A stretch of DNA of 64,000 bases from Kofleriaceae bacterium (GTDB taxonomy: Bacteria > Myxococcota_A > Polyangia > Haliangiales > Haliangiaceae). The notes beneath the pieces are model-generated. The model saw nothing but the letters and a program-made list of their open reading frames with translations. It was not told where the DNA came from and made no database searches. The DNA lies in assembly GCA_024762925.1 (NCBI GenBank), contig JANTGM010000022.1:1-64000 (forward strand). The letters run 5' to 3'. Below, piece after piece: positions 52,657 to 63,190 of this stretch. The first letter of the stretch is position 1, and every line of letters starts with the position of its first letter. A program made the position numbers and the translations under genes.

Positions 52657-54675
52657 CTAGCTTTCGTCGGGCTTGGTTGCGCGCTTTTCGGCAACCACTA
52701 CAATGTCGCGGGAGTGAGCCCCAAAGAAACGACCTCGGGTCGACATGCTTCCCGAGATTTCCAAGACTCGGAACCCGACCGCATGTAGAAACTTGCCTAG
52801 CTCATGTAGGGAGAATGAGCGCAGTGAGATTTCGTGCTCAAGTTGCCGACCATCATCGAAGACAACCGAACGATTCGACACAATCCGAGATGAGAAGTAA
52901 TTGAACTCCACTTCCTCCAAGACCACGCATCCATCGCCTTCCCACCACACTCGCGATGGCAAGTCGGCGACTAAGTAGTCTCGATTGAGTACCTCGACAA
53001 CGAATCGCGCTCCAGGCTTGAGCGCCTTCGCGATGTTTTGCGCTGTGCGCTTGTTCGTCTCGTCGTCGAAGTAGCCGAATGAAGAGAACAAGCAGTAAGC
53101 ACCATCGAATTGGGATTCGAAGGTCATCTCACGCATATCGCCGTGTACGAAATTGATGGTCAAACCGCGACGCTGGGCTTCGTCGGCACCTCGAAGCAGC
53201 AACGGTAGGGAGCTATCGAGACCAACAAGATGGTAGCCACGTGCCGCCAACTCCATCGCATGACGACCATAGCCACAACCCACATCGAGAAGTTGAGCGC
53301 CTGGTTCGACTCCCAAAGATTCCATCACGAAGTTCGCTTCGAATTTCGTAGCCTGGGGTGTGAGGAATGGAAGAGTTCGTAGGTAATCCTCGTCGAAGAT
53401 TTCTTCAAACCAGGGCTTGCGACCTCGTCGTTTTCCATCCTCTTCCGTTGAGACTTCCACCTTTGGCCTTGGAGCAGGCGTGGCAGGTTTAGGAGCGGGC
53501 TTGGGCGCAGGTGGGGCCTTGCTTGGACCTTTCGCTTTGGCTGGAGGCGGAGGAGGCTCAGCGGTATCAGCGCGCTTCTTGGCAGCTCGCGGTGGCGGGG
53601 GAGCTTCTGAAGCCTCGGGTGTAGGAGTCTGCGTTGTGGGTGCCTCAATCGGCTTCGCGGGCTTCGCCTTGACCTCAACTGGCGGCGACACCTCTTCTAG
53701 TTCACTGTCGTCGAGCAGCTCACCAGACTCCGCACGTGATGCCTGAGCTGCTGGGGCACCACCCTCAGGTTTGGCGGGTGCGGAAATGCGGCTTCCATCT
53801 TCCAAGCGAACTTCTTCCAAGTCCGAATCACTGAGCGCCATCGTTAGCGCCCGATTGAACCGAGGTTTCTTGGGTTTGCCCTGCCCTGCAGCAGCAAGGT
53901 CACCAAGCGCCGGAATGGCCTTCTTTGGCGCCGACTCTTCGTTCACCACCGTCTTGGCTCGATCACGGGTGTCCGTTGCGGCTTTCTCATCTGCATCGGA
54001 GGCAACGGGGATCGATGCTGTCAGAGTTGTCTCATCACTGTCATCAAACGGAATGTCGACACTTTCGCCCGACTCCTCATCTTCGGTGACGTTCGCCGTG
54101 TTGGCGTCAGCACCAAAGGTAACGCTCACCGGCGCATCCTCGTCTTGAATCGCTCTAATCTCACCTGTCACCAGGGATGAGCCTTCGAGTTCCTCGATCA
54201 CTTCCTCGTCTTCGGATGTGTCGTCTTCGGATGCGTCTTGCTCGGATGCGTCTTGCTCGGATGTGTCTTGCTCGGATGTGTCTTGCTCGGACTGCGTCCT
54301 GGGCTCGCCGTCCTCTTCTATGTGTGCAGGCCGAGTATGCATTGGCAGCGTCGACCGTAAATCCACAGGAGCAGCCATTAGGTCGTTGGAAGCCTTAACT
54401 GAGGCTTCGGCCAAGTCTGCGGCCGTTCTGTCGTTTACAACCGTTGGCAACTCGTCCATGTCCTCTTCGGTGCTCAAGTCGGTTCCAACCATGGTCGTGT
54501 CATCTGCTGGCTCCATCACGCCAAAGGACTCGGAAACCGATGCCGCCAGCCCCACAGCTTCTGGAACGGGAACAGGGACTTCGGCACTTGCTCGACGAGG
54601 CACCTCATCTGAAGGCACCCGCAGGCCACCACGACGCTTGCGACGAGAGCCATCGCTCTCCGGTCCCTTGCTCAT
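52657..54675 (-). CDS. SAM-dependent methyltransferase with a 430-residue disordered acidic N-terminus
   Basis: The product has 672 residues. Residues 1-430 are low-complexity: Glu/Asp/Ser/Thr-rich with tandem five-residue SEQD[TA] repeats (about 127-150), then Pro/Ala/Lys-rich sequence. The C-terminal class I methyltransferase (about 440-665) has motif I LLDVGCGYGRHAMELAARG, the acidic VGLDSS and motif NFVHGDMREM. The substrate is unknown, perhaps a small molecule or lipid given the downstream psd. Its ATG has AGAAGGGG upstream. The unusual fusion of an acidic tail and enzyme recalls scaffolding or surface-interaction roles. Confidence 0.85.
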   Translation of the reverse strand: MSKGPESDGSRRKRRGGLRVPSDEVPRRASAEVPVPVPEAVGLAASVSESFGVMEPADDTTMVGTDLSTEEDMDELPTVVNDRTAADLAEASVKASNDLMAAPVDLRSTLPMHTRPAHIEEDGEPRTQSEQDTSEQDTSEQDASEQDASEDDTSEDEEVIEELEGSSLVTGEIRAIQDEDAPVSVTFGADANTANVTEDEESGESVDIPFDDSDETTLTASIPVASDADEKAATDTRDRAKTVVNEESAPKKAIPALGDLAAAGQGKPKKPRFNRALTMALSDSDLEEVRLEDGSRISAPAKPEGGAPAAQASRAESGELLDDSELEEVSPPVEVKAKPAKPIEAPTTQTPTPEASEAPPPPRAAKKRADTAEPPPPPAKAKGPSKAPPAPKPAPKPATPAPRPKVEVSTEEDGKRRGRKPWFEEIFDEDYLRTLPFLTPQATKFEANFVMESLGVEPGAQLLDVGCGYGRHAMELAARGYHLVGLDSSLPLLLRGADEAQRRGLTINFVHGDMREMTFESQFDGAYCLFSSFGYFDDETNKRTAQNIAKALKPGARFVVEVLNRDYLVADLPSRVWWEGDGCVVLEEVEFNYFSSRIVSNRSVVFDDGRQLEHEISLRSFSLHELGKFLHAVGFRVLEISGSMSTRGRFFGAHSRDIVVVAEKRATKPDES
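54210..54295. repeat. 15-bp tandem repeats encoding SEQDT/SEQDA
   Basis: About five imperfect 15-bp units (form TCTTGCTCGGATGTG or ...GCG on the plus strand) encode SEQDT/SEQDA on the minus strand inside the methyltransferase gene. In-frame 15-bp steps mean copy number can change without a frameshift. Confidence 0.85.
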
Positions 54676-55574
54676 GCTATCCCCTTCTCGGGTGATGAGG
54701 TGGTTCCAATTGCGTCACCGAATTGCAGAACTTGGCCAACCGATGCCCGAATGCTGAGAGCTCCACTTGGTGTGCAAAGAATTACGGTCGAGCCTAGCTC
54801 AAACGCACCGAGTTCCTGGCCTCGATGAAGAAGCAATGGCTCGGCAAGCTCAACTCGGTGAGGCCCTGAGGAGTTCTTCGCAAGGGGAAACACCGACGCA
54901 CGCATGTGGCGGCTTTCAAACTCGGGTGAAGTAAGTCGCATATTGCCAACACCCGCGGCTCCGACCATGACGAGGGCGAAAACACCAATTTCGCTTTCGA
55001 GTTCGAGAACAATGCGCTCATTCACCGAGAAGATATTGCCAATGTGCTTTCGATAAAATGGGGCGACTGGATAGAGGCTGCCCGGAATATAGGTATACCG
55101 AATGAGCTGACAATCGGTTGGAGCGTGCACGCGGTGGTAGTCACGAGGCGAGAGATAGAGCGTAAGAAAATCACCGGACTGTAGCTTGTCAGCAAGAGCA
55201 GTATCACCAAGTAGCGATGTCAGCGAAAAGCTATGTCCCTTGGCGCTGAGCGCACGTTCATCAAGCGGTCCAGCTTCTGCGACGTTACAATCGCAGGGTG
55301 CGGCCCAATCGCCAGCAGCTTCGGGAAGACTTCTTGCACCGTTTTTTAGTCCTCGAGAAAAGAAGGCACCAAAGCTTTTGTAGTCGTCAAGAGAGTGCTC
55401 GACCTCACCAAGTTCGGCGCCAACAGCATTGGCAAAGGCACCATAGAGAGGAGCGCGAAGCACTTTGGGAAGCGTTCGCCTAGCCCCCCAACCAACCACT
55501 CCAGAGAATGCCGACTTGGGAGCCAAGCGAATTGCATCGACGGCCACACGCTCTCGTATCGCGCTTAGTTTCAA
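54672..55574 (-). CDS. psd: Phosphatidylserine decarboxylase proenzyme
   Basis: The product has 300 residues from TTG 55574 (no ATG is available further upstream). The protein self-cleaves at LGST (260-263) and Ser262 becomes the pyruvoyl cofactor that converts phosphatidylserine to phosphatidylethanolamine. YHRVHAP contributes the active-site His, and Asp95 fits the self-cleavage triad. Full length for the bacterial class I enzyme. The stop overlaps the methyltransferase start by 4 bp. Association with the inner membrane is expected. Confidence 0.95.
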   Translation of the reverse strand: MKLSAIRERVAVDAIRLAPKSAFSGVVGWGARRTLPKVLRAPLYGAFANAVGAELGEVEHSLDDYKSFGAFFSRGLKNGARSLPEAAGDWAAPCDCNVAEAGPLDERALSAKGHSFSLTSLLGDTALADKLQSGDFLTLYLSPRDYHRVHAPTDCQLIRYTYIPGSLYPVAPFYRKHIGNIFSVNERIVLELESEIGVFALVMVGAAGVGNMRLTSPEFESRHMRASVFPLAKNSSGPHRVELAEPLLLHRGQELGAFELGSTVILCTPSGALSIRASVGQVLQFGDAIGTTSSPEKGIA

Positions 55575-55703
55575 GTCTCAGTTCCCATACGAGATGGCCC
55601 TCATGGCCGGCTCTCGATTCAGAGAAAGTATATGAAAGCCCCCCTGGTAACACAATCAAGCCAAGCTATTCTCGGTGCTTAGAGGCTCAGCTTCGCTGCA
55701 ACA

Positions 55704-55741
55704 CCCCGAAAACACGTCGGGGCAGACCTAGGGCCTGCCCC
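55704..55741 (-). terminator. Overlapping hairpins 3' of glnA
   Basis: On the minus strand, downstream of the glnA stop, a 7-bp stem (GGGGCAG/CTGCCCC, 55719-55741) is followed by a second 6-bp stem (CCCCGA/TCGGGG, 55704-55722). The two share the CCCC at 55719-55722, so they cannot both form. No long T-run follows, only TGTTTTC. A terminator or 3' stabiliser is likely. Confidence 0.45.
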
Positions 55742-55765
55742 AATCGGGATCTAACGCACGAAGCG

Positions 55766-57178
55766 CTAACAATCGTAGTAGAGGCCAAATTCCGTTGGCG
55801 TTGGTCGCAGACGGGTTGGTGCGACCTCATTTTCCATCTTGTAGTCGATCCACCCATCGAGAAGATCGGCGCTAAAGACATCCCCCTTCAGGAGAAAGGC
55901 ATGGTCTTCACGAAGCGCTTCGAGGGCACCCTCTAGTGTGTGCGGCACGTGCGGCACCTCTTTGAGCTCCTCTGGCGAAAGTGAATAGATGTCCTTGTCG
56001 AGTGCCTCGCCAGGATTGATCTTGTTTTCGATCCCATCGAGACCAGCCATTAGCATTGCTGAGAAAGCGAGGTAGGGATTGCAAGCTGGATCGGGCGAAC
56101 GCAGCTCGAGACGCTTGGCTTTTGGCGATGAGCTGTACATTGGAATGCGCACAGCGGCCGATCGGTTGCGAGCAGAGTACGCGAGGTTCACTGGAGCTTC
56201 GTAACCTGGAACGAGTCGGCGGTAGCTGTTGGTCGTTGGATTCGCAAACGCGCAGATTGCACCAGCGTGTTTCAGAATTCCACCGATGTAATACATCGCC
56301 ATCTCCGACATGCCAGCGTAGGCCTCGCCCGCGAAGAGCGGCTTCTCATTTTTCCAAAGCGACATATGGGTGTGCATGCCACTACCGTTGTCGCCGTACA
56401 CAGGCTTGGGCATGAACGTTGCCGTCTTGCCCGCCTCCTTCGCGACGTTCTTAACGATGTACTTGTACCACATCACCTGATCACCCATGTTGAGCATAGA
56501 ATCAAACTTCATATCGATCTCTGCTTGGCCGGCAGTGCCAACCTCGTGGTGGTGGGTCTCAACAATGATGCCGCACTCCTGCATCACCATGACCATTCGG
56601 CTTCGCAAGTCACTCATTGAGTCGACGGGGGAACACGGGAAGTAGCCACCCTTGTAGCGAGGCTTGTGGCCGAGGTTGCGTCCTCCCTCATCGTCACCGG
56701 TATTCCACGCTCCCTCGATCGAATCGACCATATGGAACATATGATTGGGTGCCTCTTCGTACTGGACATTGTCGAATACGAAAAACTCTGCTTCGGGCCC
56801 AAAGTAGGCCGTATCCGCAATCCCTGTCGACTTGAGGTATGCCTCTGCTCGACGCGCAAGACCTCGAGGATCGCGATTGTAGGGTTCCCGGGTGATCGGA
56901 TCGACGATGTCGCAAATCATCGACAGAGTTGGGATTTCCGCAAAGGGATCCATCTGTGCAGATGCTGGCTCAGGAAGCATCAACATGTCGGAGTTGTTGA
57001 TCGACTTCCATCCACGGATGGAGGATCCATCGAATCCAAAGCCATCCTCAAAGCAACCATCGAGGCGCCAAATCGGGTAGGTGATGTGCTGCCAAGAACC
57101 AACAAAATCGACAAACTTGCAGTCAATGAACTGCGCGTTGTTCTTCTCAGCGTACCGTTTCACGTCTTCGCTCTTCAT
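55766..57178 (-). CDS. glnA: Glutamine synthetase, type I
   Basis: The 470-residue GlnA makes glutamine from glutamate, ammonia and ATP. Residues visible include [11 protein letters not shown] (around 48-57), the metal-site [18 protein letters not shown] (264-273) and the Arg loop with NRSAAVRIP. The adenylylation site Tyr398 ([10 protein letters not shown]) is present, so control by GlnE is possible. AGAAGAAAAGAG upstream serves as Shine-Dalgarno. It follows glnB by 44 bp. Confidence 0.98.
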   Translation of the reverse strand: MKSEDVKRYAEKNNAQFIDCKFVDFVGSWQHITYPIWRLDGCFEDGFGFDGSSIRGWKSINNSDMLMLPEPASAQMDPFAEIPTLSMICDIVDPITREPYNRDPRGLARRAEAYLKSTGIADTAYFGPEAEFFVFDNVQYEEAPNHMFHMVDSIEGAWNTGDDEGGRNLGHKPRYKGGYFPCSPVDSMSDLRSRMVMVMQECGIIVETHHHEVGTAGQAEIDMKFDSMLNMGDQVMWYKYIVKNVAKEAGKTATFMPKPVYGDNGSGMHTHMSLWKNEKPLFAGEAYAGMSEMAMYYIGGILKHAGAICAFANPTTNSYRRLVPGYEAPVNLAYSARNRSAAVRIPMYSSSPKAKRLELRSPDPACNPYLAFSAMLMAGLDGIENKINPGEALDKDIYSLSPEELKEVPHVPHTLEGALEALREDHAFLLKGDVFSADLLDGWIDYKMENEVAPTRLRPTPTEFGLYYDC

Positions 57179-57222
57179 ATCTTGCTCTTTTCTTCTTCCG
57201 TTTTCACTCGTAAGAGTTTTAC

Positions 57223-58100
<878 letters not shown>

Positions 58101-58123
58101 CGCTTACTCACAAAGCGCGCTAC

Positions 58124-58711
58124 TCACAAGACGGCATGGACGACTCGCCAAAGGTCCGCCAGGCCTTCGTTCGTTTCCGCAGATGTCATGATGGGGGGCC
58201 TTGGTAAGCCAAGCTCTCGCTTAATCGTGAGGGCCGCTGGCTTGCGTTTGGACTTGCTGAGTTTGTCGGTCTTGGTCATGACGATACACGCGGGAAGGTC
58301 ACACTCGCCGAGCCACTCAAGCAGCTCGGCTTCTTCATCTTGCACCCCACGTCGTGCGTCGACCAGAATAAATACGAGTCGAAGCGTCTCGCGCTTCGTT
58401 AGGTATGACTCGACCATAGGCCGCCACGCGTCCCGCATCTCTCTTGGAACTCTCGCGTAGCCAAAGCCCGGCAAGTCCACGAAGTTTACCTTGGGCCCCT
58501 TCTGTGGCTGCACTTCGAACCAATTGAGCAACCGAGTACGCCCCGGAGTGTTTGAAGCCCTCGCGAGTTTGGGCACGCCAACAAGGGTGTTGATAAGCGA
58601 CGACTTTCCCACATTGGAGCGCCCCGCAAAGGCGAACTCAGGTGCCCCTGCTGGAGGGAATCCCGCTTCACCGGTTGCCGACGTTACATAGGTTGCGCTG
58701 CGAGCCTTCAA
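58124..58711 (-). CDS. engB: EngB/YsxC ribosome-biogenesis GTPase
   Basis: The product has 195 residues from TTG 58711, the start that gives family length and the typical opening KARSATYVTSA. G-motifs are present: G1 GRSNVGKSS, G3 DLPGFG, G4 TKTDK and G5 SAETNEG. It helps assemble the 50S ribosomal subunit. ATG 58780 would add 23 residues and overlap the divergent coaE start. An extended -10 (TGC-TATTCG, hexamer 58718-58723) lies 6 nt upstream of the TTG with TTGACC at 58742-58747 as -35, spaced 18 bp. Confidence 0.9.
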   Translation of the reverse strand: MKARSATYVTSATGEAGFPPAGAPEFAFAGRSNVGKSSLINTLVGVPKLARASNTPGRTRLLNWFEVQPQKGPKVNFVDLPGFGYARVPREMRDAWRPMVESYLTKRETLRLVFILVDARRGVQDEEAELLEWLGECDLPACIVMTKTDKLSKSKRKPAALTIKRELGLPRPPIMTSAETNEGLADLWRVVHAVL

Positions 58712-58717
58712 GCGGAT

Positions 58718-58747
58718 CGAATAGCACGACCGGCAAAGCTCGGTCAA
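58718..58747 (-). promoter_or_regulatory. engB promoter, -35 and extended -10
   Basis: On the minus strand TTGACC (58742-58747), an 18-bp spacer, TGC then TATTCG (58718-58723), 6 nt before the chosen TTG. This is the only one of the leaderless-type promoters with a good -35. Confidence 0.45.
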
Positions 58748-58757
58748 AGTGCTTTCG

Positions 58758-58766
58758 TGGTACCAA
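58758..58766 (+). promoter_or_regulatory. Extended -10 upstream of coaE
   Basis: TGG plus TACCAA (hexamer 58761-58766), exactly 6 nt before the coaE GTG. It lies inside the divergent engB promoter region. Confidence 0.35.
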
Positions 58767-58772
58767 GCCAAG

Positions 58773-59387
58773 GTGCGCATCTTTGGACTCACAGGCGGCA
58801 TTGCAAGCGGCAAATCAACAGTGGCTAGACTGCTTCGCAAGCTTGGAGCACCCATCGTCGATGCAGATCGACTAGCACGAGAGGTTGTGGCGCCGGGAAG
58901 CGAAGCTCTGGCCGAAATCGTCGCGGTCTTTGGCAACGACATGCTACTAGCGAGTGGAGAATTGGACCGCAAGGCATTGGGCGCCAACGTCTTTGCCGAC
59001 GCCAGTGCTCGAGAGAAGCTCGATGCCATCACCCATCCGCGCATTGCCAAGGCGGGTCAGGACGCGATGGCTGCCTTTGCGGCAAACGGCGAGCCCATCG
59101 CATTTTATGAAGCCGCTCTCATTGTGGAGAAAAACCTACAAAGCGGTATGCATGGACTCATCGTAGTAGCTGTCCCAAAAGACGTTCAGCTCGACCGACT
59201 GCTTGCCCGCGATGACATCGACGCGGATGAAGCAAGGGCGCGGATTGCCTCGCAACTACCGCTGGCTGACAAGCTCGCCGTTGCCGACTTCGTCATCGAT
59301 AACGGGGGTACGCCAGAAGACACCGAGCGCCAAGTTCAGGCGCTCTGGGACCAGCTGCACAATGACACTCAGACAACTTCTAAGTAG
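58773..59387 (+). CDS. coaE: Dephospho-CoA kinase
   Basis: The product has 204 residues from GTG 58773. Walker [13 protein letters not shown] and [18 protein letters not shown] are clear, as is the C-terminal [17 protein letters not shown]. It phosphorylates dephospho-CoA in the last step of coenzyme A synthesis. The gene is divergent from engB, and its 3' end overlaps the convergent acidic-protein gene by 19 bp (59369-59387). Confidence 0.95.
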   Translation: MRIFGLTGGIASGKSTVARLLRKLGAPIVDADRLAREVVAPGSEALAEIVAVFGNDMLLASGELDRKALGANVFADASAREKLDAITHPRIAKAGQDAMAAFAANGEPIAFYEAALIVEKNLQSGMHGLIVVAVPKDVQLDRLLARDDIDADEARARIASQLPLADKLAVADFVIDNGGTPEDTERQVQALWDQLHNDTQTTSK

Positions 59388-61255
59388 TTCAAGACGTGTA
59401 GCGCGCACAAATGACTAAGAGCCTCAAGCTTTGGCATCCCCGAGACATCGAGCAACTCATCGAGCGTCAAGGCCTGCTCAAGTCTCGTTAGAAGAAACGC
59501 TGCACGATGATTGATGTGCTCAGCAGGGATCTCTGAAAGCGGACACAGAAGCCTTGGAATCTGGCCCGCATCGCCGAGGCTTGAGATCAGAATTTGTACG
59601 AGCCTGCGCTCATTCTCAAAAATGATCTTCTGAGCAACAGCGCTATCGGATGCATAGTCGAGCGCGTGACACACATCTGCCGCCGCCGCAGCTCCGCGCC
59701 CTTCGACGAACTCTTCATCCGCATGGTCGATTAAGCGCCTTACGATGTAGAGCACCCGCTCGCCCAGGTCGTCTCTTGGAGCGTCTCGAGTAACCTCAGC
59801 GAGAAAGCCGTCATCCTTCGACTCGGTCGCACTATCATGACGTGCAAACTCTTGTTCCTGAAGGTTCTCTCCAGGCGCGGTCTCAAGCTCAGACGACCGC
59901 CCAATCCGAATATCCACTTCCTCGAGTTCAGCCTCGTCAGCTCCATCCTGATCTTCCGACTCGTCTCCTGGCAGGGCGAGGCCCATGTCTCCCAAGTCTA
60001 GCTCTCGCGTCGAGTCCTGCAGCGACAGGAGCGCATCATCAATGCGAATCGAGGCCTCCGAGATGCCATGATCTTGGGTGGGTGCACGCGAGTGCGGCGG
60101 CCGATTCGCCATCGATGACCGGTCGATCGTCATTTCCTCATCAATTGCGAAATGCTTGGAGGTCTCGCTGCGATCCGACACTTCGCCACCCGACGCCTCG
60201 CCAAGCGAGTCCAGATCTTCGGGTTCATCCAACCCAGAAATTGAGATTTCTTCTGAAGCGGGATTGTCATCAAAATCGATCGTTGCTTCGCCGTCGCCTA
60301 TAGCGTCTTCACTTGGTAGCGCTGGCAAGCTGGGGATCGAGGCCTCCGTACCTCCGCCCAACTCACCTAGGCCCATTCCATCGAGTTCAAGATCCGCAAA
60401 GTCACTCGTCGCTGCCGTATGAGACACACCTACGCGGTTGGCGCTATCGTGGCATCCCGTGCGTTCCTCCTCTTCCTGGTCCTCTTCCTCAGGATCAAGC
60501 TCCAGCTCATTGGCTGCCAGACGTGCCGAACGCGTTCCAGAAGTGGGTCTCTCACCGAGAAGTGCGTGGGTTGGCTCCTCCTCTTCCTCCTGCTCAGGCG
60601 TGTGCTCTTCCTCCCCCTCCGTGTCCAACTCCAACTCGTCGAAGCCCGCGAGAGAACGAACCTTTGCGCTGGGTCGGTGCACGTGCGTTTGCACCTCCTC
60701 TTTCACGTCGGTGGGTGGGTCCACCGTGTCAAGTGGCTGGGTCTCCTCGGAACTATCAGCATAGAGATCAATGGCAAGACTCACGTCCACTGTTGCCTCG
60801 GGATCCGACGATGGACCGGCCGGCGGGCTGGGCGTGAATGCCGTCTCGCTCTTCTGAACGAGGTCGGCGACCCAACCCTCATCGACAGTCCAGCCATCGT
60901 CCACAGTCGCACGCTCGCGAGCAGCAGGCTCTTTGGCCGCAGTATCGACAATCTCAAACGATTCGTAATCGTCCAACTCCTCATCGCTGAGCTTTGCCAA
61001 CCCGAGAGTTGAGATGCCAAATGGATAGTCGAGTTCAACAGTAGCTCCGGACTTCCCGCCAGGATTCAAGTCATGGTGCTCTTCTACGTACTCTAGGTAA
61101 TTTGCTGCCCGCTCGTTTTCTGGGTCGAGCGCCAACGCGTGCTTCCATTGCGAGAGGGCACCCTCCATATCTCCGGCGCCATAACACTCAAGGCCGCGAT
61201 CGATGAGTTCACCGATTCGCCGCTCGATCTGCATGTCGTCGTCGGTGATTTCCAA
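59369..61255 (-). CDS. Large acidic TPR-like protein
   Basis: The product has 628 residues from TTG 61255, preceded by AGGAGGTG at 8 nt; GTG 61264 would leave no spacing. The N-terminus is a TPR-like unit ([35 protein letters not shown], split across about 25-60). Residues 65-480 are low-complexity, Glu/Asp/Ser-rich and probably disordered. The C-terminus (about 500-628) is a folded helical domain with [16 protein letters not shown] and [20 protein letters not shown]. It follows the dnaK-like gene by 16 bp. It may serve as a client or adaptor of that Hsp70; this is inference. Confidence 0.8.
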   Translation of the reverse strand: MEITDDDMQIERRIGELIDRGLECYGAGDMEGALSQWKHALALDPENERAANYLEYVEEHHDLNPGGKSGATVELDYPFGISTLGLAKLSDEELDDYESFEIVDTAAKEPAARERATVDDGWTVDEGWVADLVQKSETAFTPSPPAGPSSDPEATVDVSLAIDLYADSSEETQPLDTVDPPTDVKEEVQTHVHRPSAKVRSLAGFDELELDTEGEEEHTPEQEEEEEPTHALLGERPTSGTRSARLAANELELDPEEEDQEEEERTGCHDSANRVGVSHTAATSDFADLELDGMGLGELGGGTEASIPSLPALPSEDAIGDGEATIDFDDNPASEEISISGLDEPEDLDSLGEASGGEVSDRSETSKHFAIDEEMTIDRSSMANRPPHSRAPTQDHGISEASIRIDDALLSLQDSTRELDLGDMGLALPGDESEDQDGADEAELEEVDIRIGRSSELETAPGENLQEQEFARHDSATESKDDGFLAEVTRDAPRDDLGERVLYIVRRLIDHADEEFVEGRGAAAAADVCHALDYASDSAVAQKIIFENERRLVQILISSLGDAGQIPRLLCPLSEIPAEHINHRAAFLLTRLEQALTLDELLDVSGMPKLEALSHLCALHVLNYLEVV

Positions 61256-61271
61256 CCCAAGCACCTCCTAC

Positions 61272-63098
61272 TTAGCGCGTTTTTGAGACCACACCGCGGA
61301 ACATATTGGAGGTTCGCCCTAGGGCTTCAATGCACTCCAACAGCTGTGGCAGGTTCTTTGACTCAATCGCTGCCCGAGCCTTGTCACAGACAGTTCGCGC
61401 CTTTGTCACGGCATCTTGACCAAAGTCGGAACCACTGATGATTTGCTCCACATCTGGGAACATCTTTTCGATGTCGCGAAGCAGTGTTTGTGCTTCGTGC
61501 TCGGCCTTGTCGAACTCCTTGTCTGAGCGAACATCAACCATGTGGTCTTGATTGGCATCGATCATATCGCGGAGCTCGTCATCGGTGAGCCCGCTCGTCG
61601 CTGTCACTGTGATGCTCTGCTCAAGGCCTGTCTCTAGGTCCTTGGCCGTGACACTCACAATACCATCGGCACTAATTGCGAAGGCGACATCAACCTCAAC
61701 CTCGCCCTTTGCGGCGCGGCGCAATCCGGTGAGGATAAACTCGCCAAGAAGCTCGTTCTCCTCGGCACGGTCACTCTCACCTTGCAGCACTAAGATTTTT
61801 ACCGAGGTCTGAAAGTCCTTGACGGTGGTGAATGTGTGACTCTCCGAGGTTGGCACTGTGGAGTTTTGCTCGATGAGCTTGTGGAAGTATCCACCAACGA
61901 TCATGATGCCCAAGGAGTGCGGGGTCACATCGAGTAGCAATACGTCACAGCTGTTGTCGGTAAGTGCGGTACCTTGGATGGCGGCACCAAGCGCCACAAC
62001 TTCGTCGGGATGCACCCCTTTGCACGGTTCAAAGCCAAAGAAGTTCGCGACGGCCTGCTGAACTCGTGGCATTCGGGTCATGCCGCCCACTAGAATAACG
62101 TCTTCCAGCTCGCTCTTGTCGAGTTCGGCGTCTTGAAGCGCTTGCGTACAAATTCCAAGAGTGCGTTCGACCAAGTCATCGCAGAGCTCTTCAAGCTTCT
62201 CGCGGGTAAGTTTTGTTTGCACGTGAAGTGCCTCGTTGCGCCCGGTCGAGATAATGAAGGGCAGATTGATCTCGGTCTCTTTGACACTGGAGAGCTCGCA
62301 CTTGGCCTTCTCTGCGACGTCCTTGAGCCGCTGCAACGCCATCTTGTCCTTGCGGAGATCGATGTTGTGTTCCTTCTGAAAGTCAAAGACCAACCAATCG
62401 ATGATGCGCCTGTCGAAGTCTTCGCCGCCGAGGAATGTATCGCCAGCCGTGGCGATAACCTCGAAGACACTGTTGCCGATTTCGAGAATCGAGACGTCGA
62501 AAGTCCCACCTCCAAGATCGAATACCGCGACCTTTCGCTCGATGTTGCGTCCAAAACCGTAGGCGAGAGCTGCAGCGGTAGGCTCGTTGATGATGCGGAT
62601 AACGTCAAGGCCGGCTACCAACCCGGCGTCCTTGGTCGCCTGACGTTGCCCATCATTGAAGTAGGCGGGCACTGTGATGACGACCTTCTCGACCTCCTCA
62701 CCAAGGTATTCCTCGGTGAGAATCTTCATCTCCTGGAGGATGTATGCGGACAGCTCAGGAATCGAGAAAACCTGATCGCGCAGCATGATACGAACATCGT
62801 GATGCGGTCCCTCGACAATGCGATACGGCATCGTTTCAATCGAAGAGCGAACGGCCGCCGACCCCCATTTTCGGCCAATCAAGCGCTTGGCGGCATAGAC
62901 GGTGTTCTCTGCATTTGTGATCGCTTGGCGCTTTGCGATGTGTCCAACAAGGCGTTTGCCATTTTCGGCCATAGCAACCATGGATGGGGTCGTTTTATAG
63001 CCACCACGATTGGGAATCACGACAGGGGTGCCGTCCTCAACAATTGCCACACACGAATTCGTCGTGCCCAAGTCGATACCAATAACTTTTTCCGCCAT
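61272..63098 (-). CDS. DnaK-type Hsp70 chaperone, paralogue
   Basis: The product has 608 residues. The nucleotide-binding domain has [53 protein letters not shown] and [13 protein letters not shown], with the substrate-binding domain starting near residue 385 ([15 protein letters not shown]). The lid is shortened and the C-terminus ends VSKTR with no EEVD-like tail. It is probably not the housekeeping dnaK, since it lies between a J-TPR and an acidic TPR gene instead of next to grpE/dnaJ. Confidence 0.93.
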   Translation of the reverse strand: MAEKVIGIDLGTTNSCVAIVEDGTPVVIPNRGGYKTTPSMVAMAENGKRLVGHIAKRQAITNAENTVYAAKRLIGRKWGSAAVRSSIETMPYRIVEGPHHDVRIMLRDQVFSIPELSAYILQEMKILTEEYLGEEVEKVVITVPAYFNDGQRQATKDAGLVAGLDVIRIINEPTAAALAYGFGRNIERKVAVFDLGGGTFDVSILEIGNSVFEVIATAGDTFLGGEDFDRRIIDWLVFDFQKEHNIDLRKDKMALQRLKDVAEKAKCELSSVKETEINLPFIISTGRNEALHVQTKLTREKLEELCDDLVERTLGICTQALQDAELDKSELEDVILVGGMTRMPRVQQAVANFFGFEPCKGVHPDEVVALGAAIQGTALTDNSCDVLLLDVTPHSLGIMIVGGYFHKLIEQNSTVPTSESHTFTTVKDFQTSVKILVLQGESDRAEENELLGEFILTGLRRAAKGEVEVDVAFAISADGIVSVTAKDLETGLEQSITVTATSGLTDDELRDMIDANQDHMVDVRSDKEFDKAEHEAQTLLRDIEKMFPDVEQIISGSDFGQDAVTKARTVCDKARAAIESKNLPQLLECIEALGRTSNMFRGVVSKTR

Positions 63099-63190
63099 TT
63101 CGTGCCTATTTTCTGATTGCTAGTCGTGAAGCTCGGGGTTCGAGGCTTCGGTCGTATGTGGTGCGCAGATCTGCGCAACCTAGTGGGTCA

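Noticed and set aside
58712-58780. N-terminal extension of EngB to ATG 58780
   Set aside because: It overlaps the coaE start, adds residues unlike the family's start, and ignores the promoter element ahead of TTG 58711.
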